From Eukaryota sp. TZLM1-RC (Eukaryota > Metamonada: BaSk clade): a stretch of 64,000 bases of DNA. The notes beneath the pieces were generated by a model that saw only the letters and a list, made by a program, of their open reading frames with translations, searched no databases and was not told the DNA's origin. The stretch lies in assembly GCA_040285825.1 (NCBI GenBank), contig JAUPSS010000001.1:806001-870000 (forward strand), written 5' to 3'. The translations under genes were made by a program, and so were the position numbers. Below are positions 43,127-55,972 of the stretch, in pieces (the first letter of the stretch is position 1; every line of letters starts with the position of its first letter).

Positions 43127-46100
43127 TTATAAGTCAAGTTTGAGACAACTTTTGACAATTTTCTTCAAAATAGATTTCTTGACAAATTCAGGATCTTGGT
43201 TGACATTCCAATGCCCATATTTTCTATAACAAGAAGGGTCGTTTTTCCTATCACACTTGTCGCCAAACTTGCACTTATAAGGAATCACTGGTATAGGTTC
43301 ATGGGAAAAAGTGAAGCGATGGAGAGCATCCTTAAGACCTTCGCAACTTACCCCATGTTCACATACTTCCAGCTCAACGTGGTCAAATAGTCTGCAGTGT
43401 TCCTCGTTTTCCACATCTTTACAAAATCCTGAATATCGACATATATGTTTAAACCCCCTTAAATGCTTGGCTCCCTCGGAGGTCTTTCCCATATGATCCA
43501 CATAGTAATACTCGCAGGTATAAGGATTAGGACATTGGGGTAGTTCAGAGTTTATATTAGGAGCACTTTTAGTAATAGAGGAAGATCTTGGTTTTTGAAA
43601 CGATTTTGTGGATGTAAAATGTTGAAAAAATGTTCGATGGGATAGTGAAGCCAACTGGTTACAATTTTTAAAGGGGCAACGTGGAACATGGTGAAATTTT
43701 GAAATATGATCTCTTTCATCAACACGTTGACAGGGAAAGAGCAAATCATGACATGGAAGCATAAAATTTCGAGAATTTTGAATTAAATCGTATTTAATTA
43801 AATCTTGGCATTGTGCTAGACAATCCCCAAATCCACTCAATATAATTGAATCAAAAAACTTGTGGAAAATGGAAAGTACAAATGATAAAACAGTCATTGC
43901 ACCAGGAATAGGGTTTTTGAAAGCTCCACAACCAAGAGGGCAAATCACTAAATGAGTAATTATGTGTTTAATGGCAGCTAAAAAGACACAAGTCCATCTC
44001 TTGTATAGTAATTGCAAATCATCAAAATGAGCATAGTCTTCACCAAAGTTTTCAACTTCCTTTTTTTGTGGATTTTGAGGAGCAGCAGTACTTGTAATGG
44101 TAACTCTTTGTGGTGTTTCAAGCAATTGACATCCAGTAGCTTCCGTTGTTTTCAAAATTTCCACATTTTCGGTAACTACAACATCAATTTTAGCTGTTTT
44201 CCATGGATATGTTACCCTTTGGCCAGAAACTACCTGTCCACCATACTGTTCAGGATCCAAAGCAGCACCTAGAGTTGTTCTTCTGAAAAGTGATTCTTCT
44301 TGAGCACTGGCACCCGTGAGATAACCACCACCAGGATGTTCCTCATTAGCCATGTTGAGGACACCAACACGGTTAGTGGTAGGATCAAGGCCAATCGCAC
44401 ATTCAAGACAGTCTTTTTCCAAAAACTCGATCGGTTTAACATCATTAGTTGCAACAAAATCAAAATCATGATTAAAAAAATCGTCAAAAAAATGGACAGA
44501 ATTACATAGCAAATTACAATTCAATCTAGTAAAGGATTCACCATTCAGAGCATTACCATTGGCATTCACGACTCTCAAAGCATGAGCTAATATGATGCAC
44601 AACACAAGCCTATAACAGTTGTTGAATCTTCGTCTAAGAGAGGGAAGGTCATAGGAATTGATTAGGAAATGGATTAATTGATCATTGTAATTTTCGACTA
44701 AATTTCCATAGTAATGCAGAGCCAAATCAACATGGGCCTTTTCTTCGGCAAAAGAAACAGGATACGCAAGAGCAGGATTGAATTCCTCAACCAAAACTAA
44801 TGTAATTTCTCTATTTTTCCCTTTAATTCTACAATTAAAAATCGTACCTCTTTTTAGAACACATTCATCCTCTGTGCTGACCAGAACAACTCTTCTATCC
44901 CCAAACAAAGTGATCTTGTGCTTTGTGGAAGTGAGGCTCTGGTCAATGACGTGTTTCAGAGTTGAGAAATTTGGACAAGGAATGAAGACTAGTTCGAATA
45001 AATAGAATTCATTAAAAGAAATTCTAAAATTTTGGTTGGAAGTGTCAATTGATTGAATGATCTCTGATTGATCTTCTTTTGAAAAGACCAAATATTCGAA
45101 CAATGAAATGTCAGCCAATATTTGGTCATTTAGATAGATTGTCTGTGAATTCGGTAATAGTTGAGCCAAATTTTCGTCAATAACAGAATGATTAATTGGT
45201 GATCCATCTTCGACAACGACTGTGATCGACGTCAAGGCTAAAATTTTAGAAGTTTGATCTCTTCCCCTGCTCTTGAGCTCTACTATTTCCTTTTGCTTAT
45301 CCATTAATTTTTGTTTCAATTTTTGAATCAATTGATTGTTTTTTTCATTATTATTGACCGCCAACTGATCACTGTTAGTGGACACTTCTGAAATTTCTGC
45401 CTTTAAACCCAAAACTTCCTTTTCCAAATTTTCAATGATTTCCGATCGGTCGACTACACAATTTTTCAAAGAGTCAATGATAGCAACAAATTCTTCATTA
45501 ATTTCTTTAATTTTCCCATATTGCCCTTCTAATTCATCATGAGAGTCAGAAAGATCCTTGAAAGCTGATTTTGATTGGTTCAAGGAAACAGAAAGTGATT
45601 TAATAACTGATGAATAATTGGTAGATTTTTCGGAGAGATCACAAAAAAGATCATAAAGCTCATTGAAAGAAGTTGAAAATGTTTTGAATTCTGAACGTTG
45701 TGACTGAATGGTTTCCTCTAACTGAGTAATTTTTGACTCCAATTCAACAATTAACGTAGACTTAAATTGAATTTCTGTATTCAATTCAGCAATCAAGTCT
45801 TGATTATTCTTGATTGATTGACAATTTGATTGATTCTCGGTTGATAATTCCGAATTACTGGCTTTAAGTGACATAATCTCTGATTCCAGTGATTCTTTTT
45901 CAGACGTTAGAGATTTGATTTGAGTAGTTAATTCAGCAATTGATGAATTTAATTCTGCAAATTTAGAACTTTTCATCAATAATTCTTGATTCTTTGAATT
46001 AATTTCAGCATCTTTTTCTTTTAATAATTCAATTTTATCACCATTATCTTTTTCATTTTTCTTAATTTCTTCTTTTAATTCACTATTCAACAGACCCAAC

Positions 46101-46843
46101 TCATCTAATGCACTTGATAATTCATTATTTTTACTGTTAATTAAGGTGATTTCATCTTTTAACTCAGTAATGATTGAGTTTAACTGTTCCTTTTCCAGAA
46201 TTAATTCCTTTTCACTCTCCGAGTTACTACTAATTTTTGCTTTAATTTGATCCAATTCAAGTTCTCTTTCGGATATAACACTACCTAATTTTTCTTTTTC
46301 TAGCACAACCAAGTAATAATTTGTTTCTAATCTAACCAACGAGTCAGTTTTGAGCTGACAAGTTTTCTGATATTCTGAATATTTCGAAGTGATCTCTTCT
46401 AACTGAGACTTAAAATTTTAACACTGTTCCTCAGTCAAGGTTAAATTTGACCGAAGCTCTTGAATTTGATCGGAAATGTCTTGATTTTGAGCTTCCAAGT
46501 CTTGTTTTTCTTCACTAACTTTGTTGAAATTTCGTTGTAATTTTTCGTAAAGTTTTGATAATTCCTGATTTTTGACCGTCATGTCATTTAATTGATTGGT
46601 AACGTCAGCAATTTTGACCTTATCAGATTCTACTTTGGCTTTCAAATGATTAATCTCTTCCTTTAAAAATCCAACTTGTCGTTGATTGAGCTCCTTTGAT
46701 TCAAGCTCAAAGTTTTTAAAATTTTGTTCCAAAAATTCGTAATCTGACTTTGACTCTGCAAGACTTTGGGTTAATTCTTCACATTTCTGTTCGAATTCAG
46801 CAGACTTCCGTTGAAAACCTTTCAACTTGTCAATTTGAGACAA
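43127..46843 (-). CDS. coiled coil / poly(ADP-ribose) glycohydrolase / PBZ-like finger protein (best copy)
   Basis: From 46339 down, 1,070 codons are open; 141 more upstream (46418-46843) follow a single TAA at 46416-46418 that is Glu in the copy at 2654-2660. Heptad-rich coiled coil to about residue 370, then a linker and a PARG-type macrodomain: ANEEHPGGGYLTGASAQEE (residues about 662-681) is the GGG-x7-QEE signature, and LVICPLGCGAFKNP is a second conserved loop. Six C-x4-6-C-x7-H-x5-H-type fingers follow (about 860-1060; finger 3 has an insert), the last CKFGDKCDRKNDPSC...H resembling the poly(ADP-ribose)-binding PBZ finger. Expected: removal of ADP-ribose chains, nuclear or cytosolic. 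The gene has no ATG, is truncated by family A sequence at 46843, and its stop TAA overlaps AATAAA. Confidence 0.85.
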
Positions 46844-47182
46844 ACATAGAAAATATGATAAACTTATTGAAGAGGCTAATGTCGATAGAAATACACAGCT
46901 GGTTTTTATTGCTTTCCCATTTTCGATAAATGGAAGATGATCAGTTGAAGCAGAAACTTTTTTGGATGACTTCCAAAAAATGGTGCAAGAAAAAACAATG
47001 AAAGATTTGATATTTTTTTTATGGCGATCACGAGATTCAATTTGCCATTATTAAAAGATTACCTCGGTTTTTCAATCGAATTAGAGGAGCTTTAGCTAGA
47101 CAGCAAGCAGATCAAGATTTTGTAGAGGAAATCTTGGTTCAATGATAGTCGTCCCATTAGTAATGAATTAATTAAATTAAGT
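46844..47182 (+). mobile_element. family A retroelement 3' end beside the PARG gene
   Basis: The same degenerate 3' end as 30303-30660 (GGAAGATGATCAG, CAATGATAG). It ends at AAGTGTGAAAATTC, where a second family A element begins. Confidence 0.8.
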
Positions 47183-48933
47183 GTGAAAATTCTGCAAATT
47201 CAAGAGATGTTTCCTTCACTAAAAATGATTGCATATATGGATGATGTTGTGCTTATTGGTGAATTAAATATTGTGAAAAAAGCAACTGTATGTTTTAAAG
47301 AATTATTTACCAAAATTGGTCTCCGACTTAATTTACTTAAATGTGTTTTGTTATCGAATTCTCCAGTTTCCACAATAATTGATGATATTGAAATTAAAGC
47401 CAAATTATATTCAATTGATGCTATTCGTCATTTGGGTTCGTTTTTAGGAAATAATGATGAAATTACCAAAAAATTGTTTGAAAAGTTGAACTCAATTTCT
47501 GACAAAATTGACCGAATGATGAATTTAGATATAAAAAAACACATCAAATTTACCATTATAAGACTGTGTTTTAGTTCCAATTTTAATCATATATTTCGAT
47601 CTACAAATCCTCTCGTCACTAGAGCTTTGGCTCAAAAGTTTAATGAGTTACGTGCAAAAGTTCTGTCTCAATTACTGGGATGTAAAATGTTTCAAATTCC
47701 AGATCATGCTTACCTTAGTCCACAATATGGTGGTTTAGGGTGGACGAAGGCTTCTATTCTTACCTCGTGTGCTTTTGTTGGTGGATGCAGAAATGCAATC
47801 TTTGAGTTCTCCGAAAGATTTGCAGATTGGGAAGATTTATTGATGACAACGCAAAGTTCCACTGTTTTTGCATTAAATGAAGAAATTTCAAGAATTGATG
47901 TAGAAAAATGGGGTCGATGTTTTCCCCAATCATTCAATGGCAATATTCCAGAAAAAAATGTTTTAAATTTGAAGTATACTCTTCGAACATTACAGAAAAG
48001 ATTGACTGGAATGTATGAAAAAGATCTTTATAATAATATTTGCAGCTCGGCTGTTTTAAATCAAGATCTTCACTCATTGTTATTGGAAAAGGGTGTTTGT
48101 GAAAACAAGGTGTCAGATTCTTCACTTTTTGTAACCATTGTACCACGAAGATTTGGATTGTGTGCTACTAATGAAGCATTTGTAACAAAAATGAGATTAT
48201 ATTTGAACATCCCCATTAACCAATTATTATCAAAAAGAAAAATGTATTTGTTCGAATTCACCTCAACTCACTTTGCGCCATGCTCTAAATTGCTCTAAAT
48301 TGATAACTTATCGTTCTTCATTACATGATGCTGTTAGAGACACTGTTTTCAATATGGCACAAACTGCAAAGATATCGTGTATCAAAGAGCCCCTGCTGAA
48401 AGAAACACTTTCTCTGAATAATTTTGGTTCTGATGATAGAGGTGATGTATACTGTGATTGGATTGATAATTCTGAAGCTATTGTTGACTTTGTCTCATGT
48501 AATGTTGCAAACGATACTTTGGTTCACAGAAGAAAACTTAATCCTGTGGCTGCTCTGGATTTTTAAAGCAAAAGAAAAACATAGAAAATATGATAAAGAA
48601 ATTGAAGATGCAAATATCGATAGAAATACACAGCTGGTTTTTATTGCTTTCCCATTTTCGATAAATGGAAGATTATCAGTTGAAGCAGAAACTTTTTTGG
48701 ATGACTTCCAAAAAATGGTGAAAGAAAAAACAATGAAAAGATTTGATATTTTTTTATGGCGTTCACGGATTCAATTTGCCATTATTAATAGATTACCGCG
48801 GTATTTCAATCGAATTAGAGAAGCTTTAGCTAGACAGCAAGCAAATCAAGATTTTGTAGAGGAAATCTTGGTTTAATGATAGTCGTCCCATTAGTTATGA
48901 TTTAATTTAATCAAGTGTGCAAATTCAATAAAT
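47183..48933 (+). mobile_element. family A non-LTR retroelement, 5'-truncated with RT end
   Basis: It begins inside the reverse transcriptase (IAYMDDVVLIGE at about 47230), continues through the post-RT region, the CCHC motif and the RGD-x13-D endonuclease, and ends with the family 3' end. The frame is broken by an extra A in AAAAAG near 48233 and an extra T in GATTTTTAAAG near 48561, both absent from 2671-3861. These single-base runs could be sequencing error. It is the only family A copy here with RT motifs. Confidence 0.85.
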
Positions 48934-49044
48934 TAAAATTAAGTGTGCAAATTCAATAAATACATATATTCAATGTTCGATTTTCACTTTTTGTTCAGGT
49001 TCAGGTGTTGACGAAAGATCATATCTCAACTACACCTTGGAACC
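48934..49044 (+). mobile_element. second family A 3' terminus and PIEZO 5' region
   Basis: A second family A terminus (AATTAAGTGTGCAAATTCAATAAATAC) follows the first directly, then about 70 bases leading to the PIEZO ATG. The same leader sequence precedes copy 2. Confidence 0.6.
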
Positions 49045-52000
49045 ATGGTTAAGCCCGTACTTTCGTCACTTCTACTACCTGCTACCTTGTTCGTTTGTCT
49101 TTTATCTAGACAATCTTATTTCTTATTTGCTTTTGTTCCTTCGCTTTTTCTTGCTATTAAGCTTCCGAATCAGAAATAGCCCCCGCTGCTCTCTTTTGCA
49201 TTATCCTTTCTTGGTTTAGTCGCTTCTGCAGTAATCATTCCATTTGACCTCCCCCTTCTTCAGTCTTTATATATAGGTACTTGTTCTGATTCACTATGTA
49301 TACCACCATTTGCGTACTATGGTTCACTTGTTTTCTTGTTATTCATCTATCTTCGACTGCAACCTTCTTCATGCACGCTCTCCTCACATGTCCCTCTCCT
49401 GTCCAATGTTTTATCTCAAAACCATTCTCATCCTACTTTCCTTCTCTTTCGTCCCCACACCCACCTACTTCGTCTTCTTCACCCTCATATCGCTTGTTTT
49501 GTCATCTCCAACTTCTCCTCTCCTCTCCCACAACCTCTACCATAAGATCTTCTCCATTTGTTCATTTTCCCACCTCTACTACATTCTTCTCTCCTCTACT
49601 CTCTCCCTTCCTTACTTTCATGATCCATCTACTCTTCTTCCACTTCCTGTGTCTTTCTTCTCCACACTACACATTCTTACCCTAATTCTCTCCATTTATC
49701 TTCACTCATCCCCTTACTTTTTCTCTCCACATCACCGTATTCCCCAAGCAGATAGTGTTGAACCTAGTCTAATCTCTCTTTCTTTTGTTCCTGACACAAC
49801 TGCTTCTATTAGTGTAGCATCTGTAATTTCTTTTTTCTCATGTGGATTAGTATTAATTGCTACCTTCTTTTACCCTTCACCTTGGCTGATTCCGTTGCTG
49901 ATATATGGAATGATTCTGATTATTTTTAAATTAAGAACTTGTGGTTTTAAACCAGGTTATAGAGTTTTATTATTTTCTATTATTTCAATTAATTTAACAT
50001 TTATTTCTTTTTCTAAACAACCAAGAGCTGTGACGTTACTTTCAGCAGCTTTCTTTCTATTTTTGAACCCTTTTGGTCTATTGGTGACGTTTTCGCCACG
50101 TCAGCATAGGTACTTTTTGAAATTTTTGAGAATTATTTACACAATTGACCACTCTATTATTGTTTTTACTGCTTCTTTATTAATCACCTTAAATTTACCT
50201 ACAGTTCCATTTATTTTACTATTCTTATTATCAGTTCATTATATTCTTCATCCTTTATCATCAAATAAAAAAATTACAAATTTGGTGTTATTTATTTCTT
50301 TTGGTTTTGTTTTACTATTTTATTCCACTTTCTCTTCCTTTATTTCCTCAATCTGTGATTCTCAATTCGCAATTGTGTTGGGCGTTTGTCAGACCCAATC
50401 TTATTATTATTCAGTTATTATCTTTATTTTTAATTTCTTCTTTATCTCATTTAAATTATTTACTAAGAAGAATAGATGGTGAAAGTAGAACCTCTTTGTC
50501 TTTTCAATCTCCTTTATTCTTAAAATTCAAATCAGTAATTGGAGTTTGCTTTATCAGCATATACTTGTTATTTAGAGTTTGTTTATTGGAAATTGTTATA
50601 TTAGCAATCTTTGTGGTTATTGTTTTACTCCCAATTGTTGGAATTCGAAATTCTTTAATTGACTTTATCGGATTTTCCAGTTTGGTTTTGGTCATTGCTA
50701 GTTTATTTATAATCCAATACACCCCAGTAATGGATTATTTATCCACACTTCTCCCAGCTCATTATGTTGACGTGATATCACGTTATCATTTTGACCTTTT
50801 ATTTGATTGATTTGTTTTTCTTATTTTTCCAGTATTATCTTTTGTTTTTCTTAAGGGAATTGACTTTAATCAGCGCTTCATTTCCCTTTCAAGACCTTCA
50901 ATTATCAAAAATTTAGTCGTTTTCATTCTAGTAATTTCAACATTCCAACCATATATTTTAAATCTAATACCGTTAATAATTTGTATTTTTGATTTAACTC
51001 TAATCAAACACACAAACGGAACTAGTAGGAAGCTGCTTTATCTAATAACCTCAATTTTAACAATAACTCGATTAACAATTACTTATTTATCAATAGCATT
51101 GCCTCAAGATTTTATTAAAAGTCCCATATTTAAAATATTTGCATTACCCTCACTCAACCATTGTGACTCTGTTTTTGTCTAGAGCATGCTTTAATTTTAT
51201 TACCTTTGGTTATTCAATTAATCATTTCTACCTCCTTCATCAAATCACCTTCCCCATCAATCACGTCACCTGTGATTGCTTTATTTACATCGCAATTCCA
51301 ACTACTTGGCCCAGCTTTCATGCATACAGTGGCAGTAGTGTTTGCTTGGGTATCTATTCTATCTATAAGAGATCCTTTTTCTATTATTCTAGGAGCTTCC
51401 TGTTTAGGCTTTCTTAGTTCTCATCATTGGAGACATCGGAAAAAACTTGTTTGGTTGGTTCTGTTGGGGTTAGTGTTTGGGGTTGTTTCCAAAATTTTGT
51501 TGTCTTCTTTATGTGATCTCTATCCTGATCTCCATTCTTCATGGCCAAAAATTTACGAATTTTTCGGAGTGTCTTGCACATCCAACTCTTTCCTTTTTCA
51601 CTTCAGTTTCCCCATTTTAGCCATATTTTGCCTCTATAGGTCCATGGCCAATCCCCTTGACTTGAGCTTATACTGCCCCGAAACTGAAGATGAAGTTTCT
51701 CCCATCGCTTTTAAAATTGAAAAGTTTTTGTTACCGCTTTTAAGACCTTGTCTAATTATTTTATTGTTCTTTATCGGTGTTCAACGTGCATCTGTTCCTG
51801 CTTTGCTTTACGTAATTGTAGCACTTTGGTTGGTATATTCGGACTCTGTTTTTACTGAGCTGAAAAGGGCAAAAACTTTCACGTTTTGTTTGTATATTTT
51901 AAACTGCTCTGTTTTGATTTCACAATCAATATTTCAGTTGAGCTTTTTCAGTGAATCTTCTGATCTCTTCTCGATCTCTTCTATTCTAGGTCTAGATCAA

Positions 52001-54756
52001 TACCATTCTTACTACTCGGCGCTCAAATTATCAGCTTCACTTTTGGATTTCATTGTCCACGGCATCTCTTCTTCTTTGGATGTATTGGTTTACTCTGCTT
52101 CCTTTAAAAGATATCTTTCTTCAGTTAAAACCAGCAGAGATTTGGCCATCCAACGAGTCTTGGATGATGAAAAGTTAAGTAAGCTTAGGCGGGAAAGGAT
52201 TTTAAAGCAACAGTTAACAGAGAAGGAAGCTACTGAAAGCAGATTGGAAATGTTAAAGTCCAAAAGACTTGGTAAAAGAGATACATCAGCTCGTCAAATA
52301 TTTGAAGAAGAGATCAAAGCACATCAGGACGTTTTAAGTGACTTGTCAAGTAGTGCAGAAGAGATCAAAAAGGATCATGATGACCTGTCAGGTCAAGAGA
52401 AGTCAAGTGACGTTGACGTATCTACTGATCAGAAACTTGATGAAGAGGTCACACCCGATCAAGATGACACGTCTGAACCTCAACCATCATTTTTACTTCG
52501 AATGGCAACCAAACTTCAGTCAATCATTTTGAACTTCTTCAATATCAACATTTCTGACCTACCACCACGTCATCAAACGTCACCATTACGTTGGTTAAAG
52601 CACAATATCTATAGATACTCTTCTGTATTGTCTTGCTTGCTGTGCTATCTCGCTGCCTTGTGGTTTCCTTCAATTCCCACCGTGATGATTGCTTTCACCA
52701 CGATCACTTTTGGTTTAATGTCCAAATATGGAGGCAAAGCTAGGTTTTGGCAGTTTATTTTGGGAATTTATCTATCTTTATTATTAATCCACTACATTTT
52801 CACCTTTCCTTTCTTTTGTTTTTGCGTTTCGCCATCAGATTCAATTACCATTTCCTTTGGTAAGTCATGTCTAGATCCCACCAAGTGTCCTGTTCCAAGG
52901 GAGCTTATCGATCCATCCAGTCACCCCTCAGCCCTAAGTTCACAACTCATTTACCTTGTTGGTATTGCTCCTATTGGTAGCTTCCTCTTCTCCTACCCTC
53001 CCTTGCTGATTGCTGCATTGGGTATCGTTCTTCATCGTTCTATCTCGTTTAGAATGGGCAGGTGGGGAATTGATGTAGAGGAGAGAGTTGGGGTTCGTCA
53101 TGTTTGGGGAAGGGTCGTGGTCTTCTTCAAGACTCTAATGGAGAAGCGTTTCGACGCTATTGGAGTAGACCTCTACCCATTTATGTTTTTTATTGATATA
53201 CTTCAGCTAATTGCGCTTCCATTTGCCTTTTTTAGTAGCTCAACAGCTTCCCAGTCAGTAATCCAATCAGTCCAGCTCAGTTATTTACCTGGTTTCCTTG
53301 CAATTTGGTTGATTGTTCAGTTTCTGTTAATCATTATTGATAGAACTCTTTTCTATTTGAGATTCGCAAGACTCAAAGCTCTGGTTCATTTCATTTCTAA
53401 TTTCACTGTGTTAATTGTTTTTTGTTTAATTTTCCCCCGCAGTAATCACGAATTACCAATTAATGCACCTTTTCTCCTAGTCGCGGCATTTCTGCGGTTT
53501 GTGGCTGCCGTGTTGAGCTCTCTACAGCTTCGTTTTGGTTTTCCGCCACCTTCTTCCAAAGCCTTTTTGATGAAGTCTTACGGTTCTTTTAATAATTATG
53601 GATACCAAGCATTTAGAGTCATTCCTTTTCTTTATGAAATGAAATGTTTGTTGGATTGGTCTTTGACTACTACTGCATTGGAATTTAGTTACTGGATGCG
53701 AATAGAAGATATTTATTCATCGTTATTCTTAATCAAATGCAGAAGGTTATCTACAGCGAAAAGGGGTCGAAATTTTGGTTGTGGGTCGCCAAATTTGGTT
53801 GTGACAAATTTTCGCAAGGATTTCTTTTGTTTTTCGGTCTTACGCTATTATTATGTTTGCCTTTAATTTTATTTAGTTCTGCTAACCCAGTCTCCAAACC
53901 AAACCCTATCCAACAGGCCAGTATTGATGTAAGTTTCAATAACTACTTGCCCATTTTCTCTCAGCATGAAGTGCACAAAGTCGATGTTATCCCGGCTACA
54001 CAATACAATGCAATTGTTAGCCATCACTCCTTGCTCCGCGATTCTAACCGTGCAGATGTAAGAAAGATTACCTTTTTCACTTCATCTGATTCTGTGTGGA
54101 CCATTGCTCCTCCTGCCATGAACGGGCTAGTAGAAGCTTTGGAGGATGGAAGGGGAATAGTGTCTGTTACTTTGTCGTTTAACAGACACTATCCAAGCGA
54201 TAGGAGGACAGCAAAGGGATGGTACTCGTTCAATTTAGATCATGAACATTGTTTAGAGTTGGCCAAGTTATTTTCTGGTGATTTAGAAGAAGTAATAATA
54301 CCTTTACTTCCAAGAGCTGCATTAATTCCTCTGGCCGAATCACCAATCTTTTCTGATCAACGTGAGGATACTCTCATTCAGCGTAGAGAGCGTGACGGAC
54401 AGACTTATTGGTTGATCAAGGATGCTGATTCAAGAGAACCATTCTATATGTATACTTATAGTTTAGAATCGACCGCTGCACTTGGTGCTTATGCCAGCGG
54501 GGGTTTGATTGGATTGTATCTATCAATTGTGATTGGTGTTGGTAGGTTTGTTCGACTTTCATTTTCGGACAGCAAATCCCAAAATTTTGTTTCGGCTCTC
54601 CCAAATGTGGATAAATTACTTGAAATCTGTGAGGATTTGTTCCTGGCCAGGAGTATCTCAGATTTGGTGCTTGAAGAATCAATTTACAAGGAAATCATTC
54701 AGATATATAGAGATCCAGATACTTTGATTGAATTAACCACACCACCAGTTAAATAG
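49045..54756 (+). pseudogene. PIEZO mechanosensitive channel, copy 3 (longest)
   Basis: About 5.7 kb, roughly 1,900 codons, from ATG 49045 to TAG 54756, with no large deletion. It shows many membrane segments, the coiled coil after ILGLDQYHSYYSALKL (about 52080-52440), MLS-like KYGGKARFWQFILGIY, RTLFYLRF, GYQAFRVIPFLYEM, the pore helix and IYRDPDTLIEL. PIEZO proteins form trimeric mechanically gated cation channels in membranes. Breaks: TAG at 49177, a shift near 49395, a shift near 50480, TGA at 50806-50808 (CGA in copy 1), a T-run change near 51175 (T5; T7 in copy 1, T6 would be in frame), and a micro-inversion at 53779-53788. The N-terminal 700 bp is unusually C/T-rich. Confidence 0.88.
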
Positions 54757-55972
54757 TTATTGGTGATAGGTAGTTAATTTAAATAGTGTTTTCGTGCTTT
54801 ATCTTTTGCTATAAATAAAGCAGTATCTTTTTTTGAGCTACTGTCTCTTTATCCGCTACGTTAACTCCAATAATCAATTTCAACAAAATGGTTTTAAAAC
54901 AAGCTTTTCATGGGATGGATGCTCTTTAATTGAGCGACTTTTGAGCGTTAAACAAAGCTTTTTCCTGCTGTATTTGGAATGGTAGCATCCGATACAAGAC
55001 GTGATGTGAAGTAATTTCAAATACTACAATGTTGTAAATTTCCAAATGATAGAAGAAAAAATGGCTACCAAAAACACATGAAACTTCTATTGATGATACA
55101 GCATATTTATTGGTATTCAGCTCAAAAATCAGAATAATAACAAGTAAACTCTCACCAATTTTAAGGGACATTGTTATTGCACAAACTACCTAACAACTCT
55201 TCGAAAATTGAGAAAAAAGGCACACAGTGTTTTTTCCCTATTTTTTTGGATTCAACAAACATTTAAATCAGCAGTGATTTAATTTCTCGATTTTGCATTT
55301 ACTGTCTATGGATGATGTTTAGTTCTTGATGATGTGTATGTAAGGTTGTCAAAACACAACGGAATGAATCATAAAAAATAAAGTTTGAACTTCCTGGATA
55401 CAAATTTGGACTCTTTGTGACTGAAATTGACTGAGGAAATTTTGAAGTTGCAATTCCCAAAAAATTGGACAATTGAACTGCGAAGACTAAAAAGATGTTG
55501 TGCAAGCAGCCAAGATATAAAAATGGACATAAAATTCTTATTGATCAGTGTTCTGGCCATACAAACAAAACTAGAGTTTTAGATCATCTTTTGTCTATTT
55601 GTAAACACAAAATTCTCTTTCGAATGTGGTTGTTTTTGGGGTTGAATAGAATTGAACGTTCTTTTGCTCAAGTTCAACACAGTTTTTTTTGAACTGCAAA
55701 AATATGGTGAGAAGACGCTACTACCTTGAATTCTCAAAATATTTTTTTTCATATTTTCAGTAGATTGGATGTCGGTACACAGACAGACAACCAGGAATGT
55801 TGCTTAATATCATTTTACTAACAAACTTAATTTCAAACTGCTTTAAAAACCGGCAACTGTTCAAAAAGTATCGAAGTAAAGTTAAATTCTTCATTTTATA
55901 GTTCTAGTGTAGCTTCTGAAATACTTCCACAACAAATCACATTCGCCAAAGTTTATTGGGTGCAAAACTTAA
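54757..55972. other. intergenic region between convergent PIEZO and RING genes, copy 3
   Basis: No gene is recognised. PIEZO's AATAAA is near 54812. It resembles 34081-35299, with a short insertion near 55310-55330 (GATGATGTTTAGTTCTTGATGATG) absent from copy 2. The two small frames recur at 54926-55171 (minus) and 55495-55692 (plus). Confidence 0.45.

Noticed and set aside
43127-54756. Alternative genetic code with TAA/TAG as glutamine
   Set aside because: Long genes have no in-frame TAA/TAG over 700-1,070 codons, and true gene ends use TAA or TAG next to AATAAA. The few internal stops fit mutation or error.
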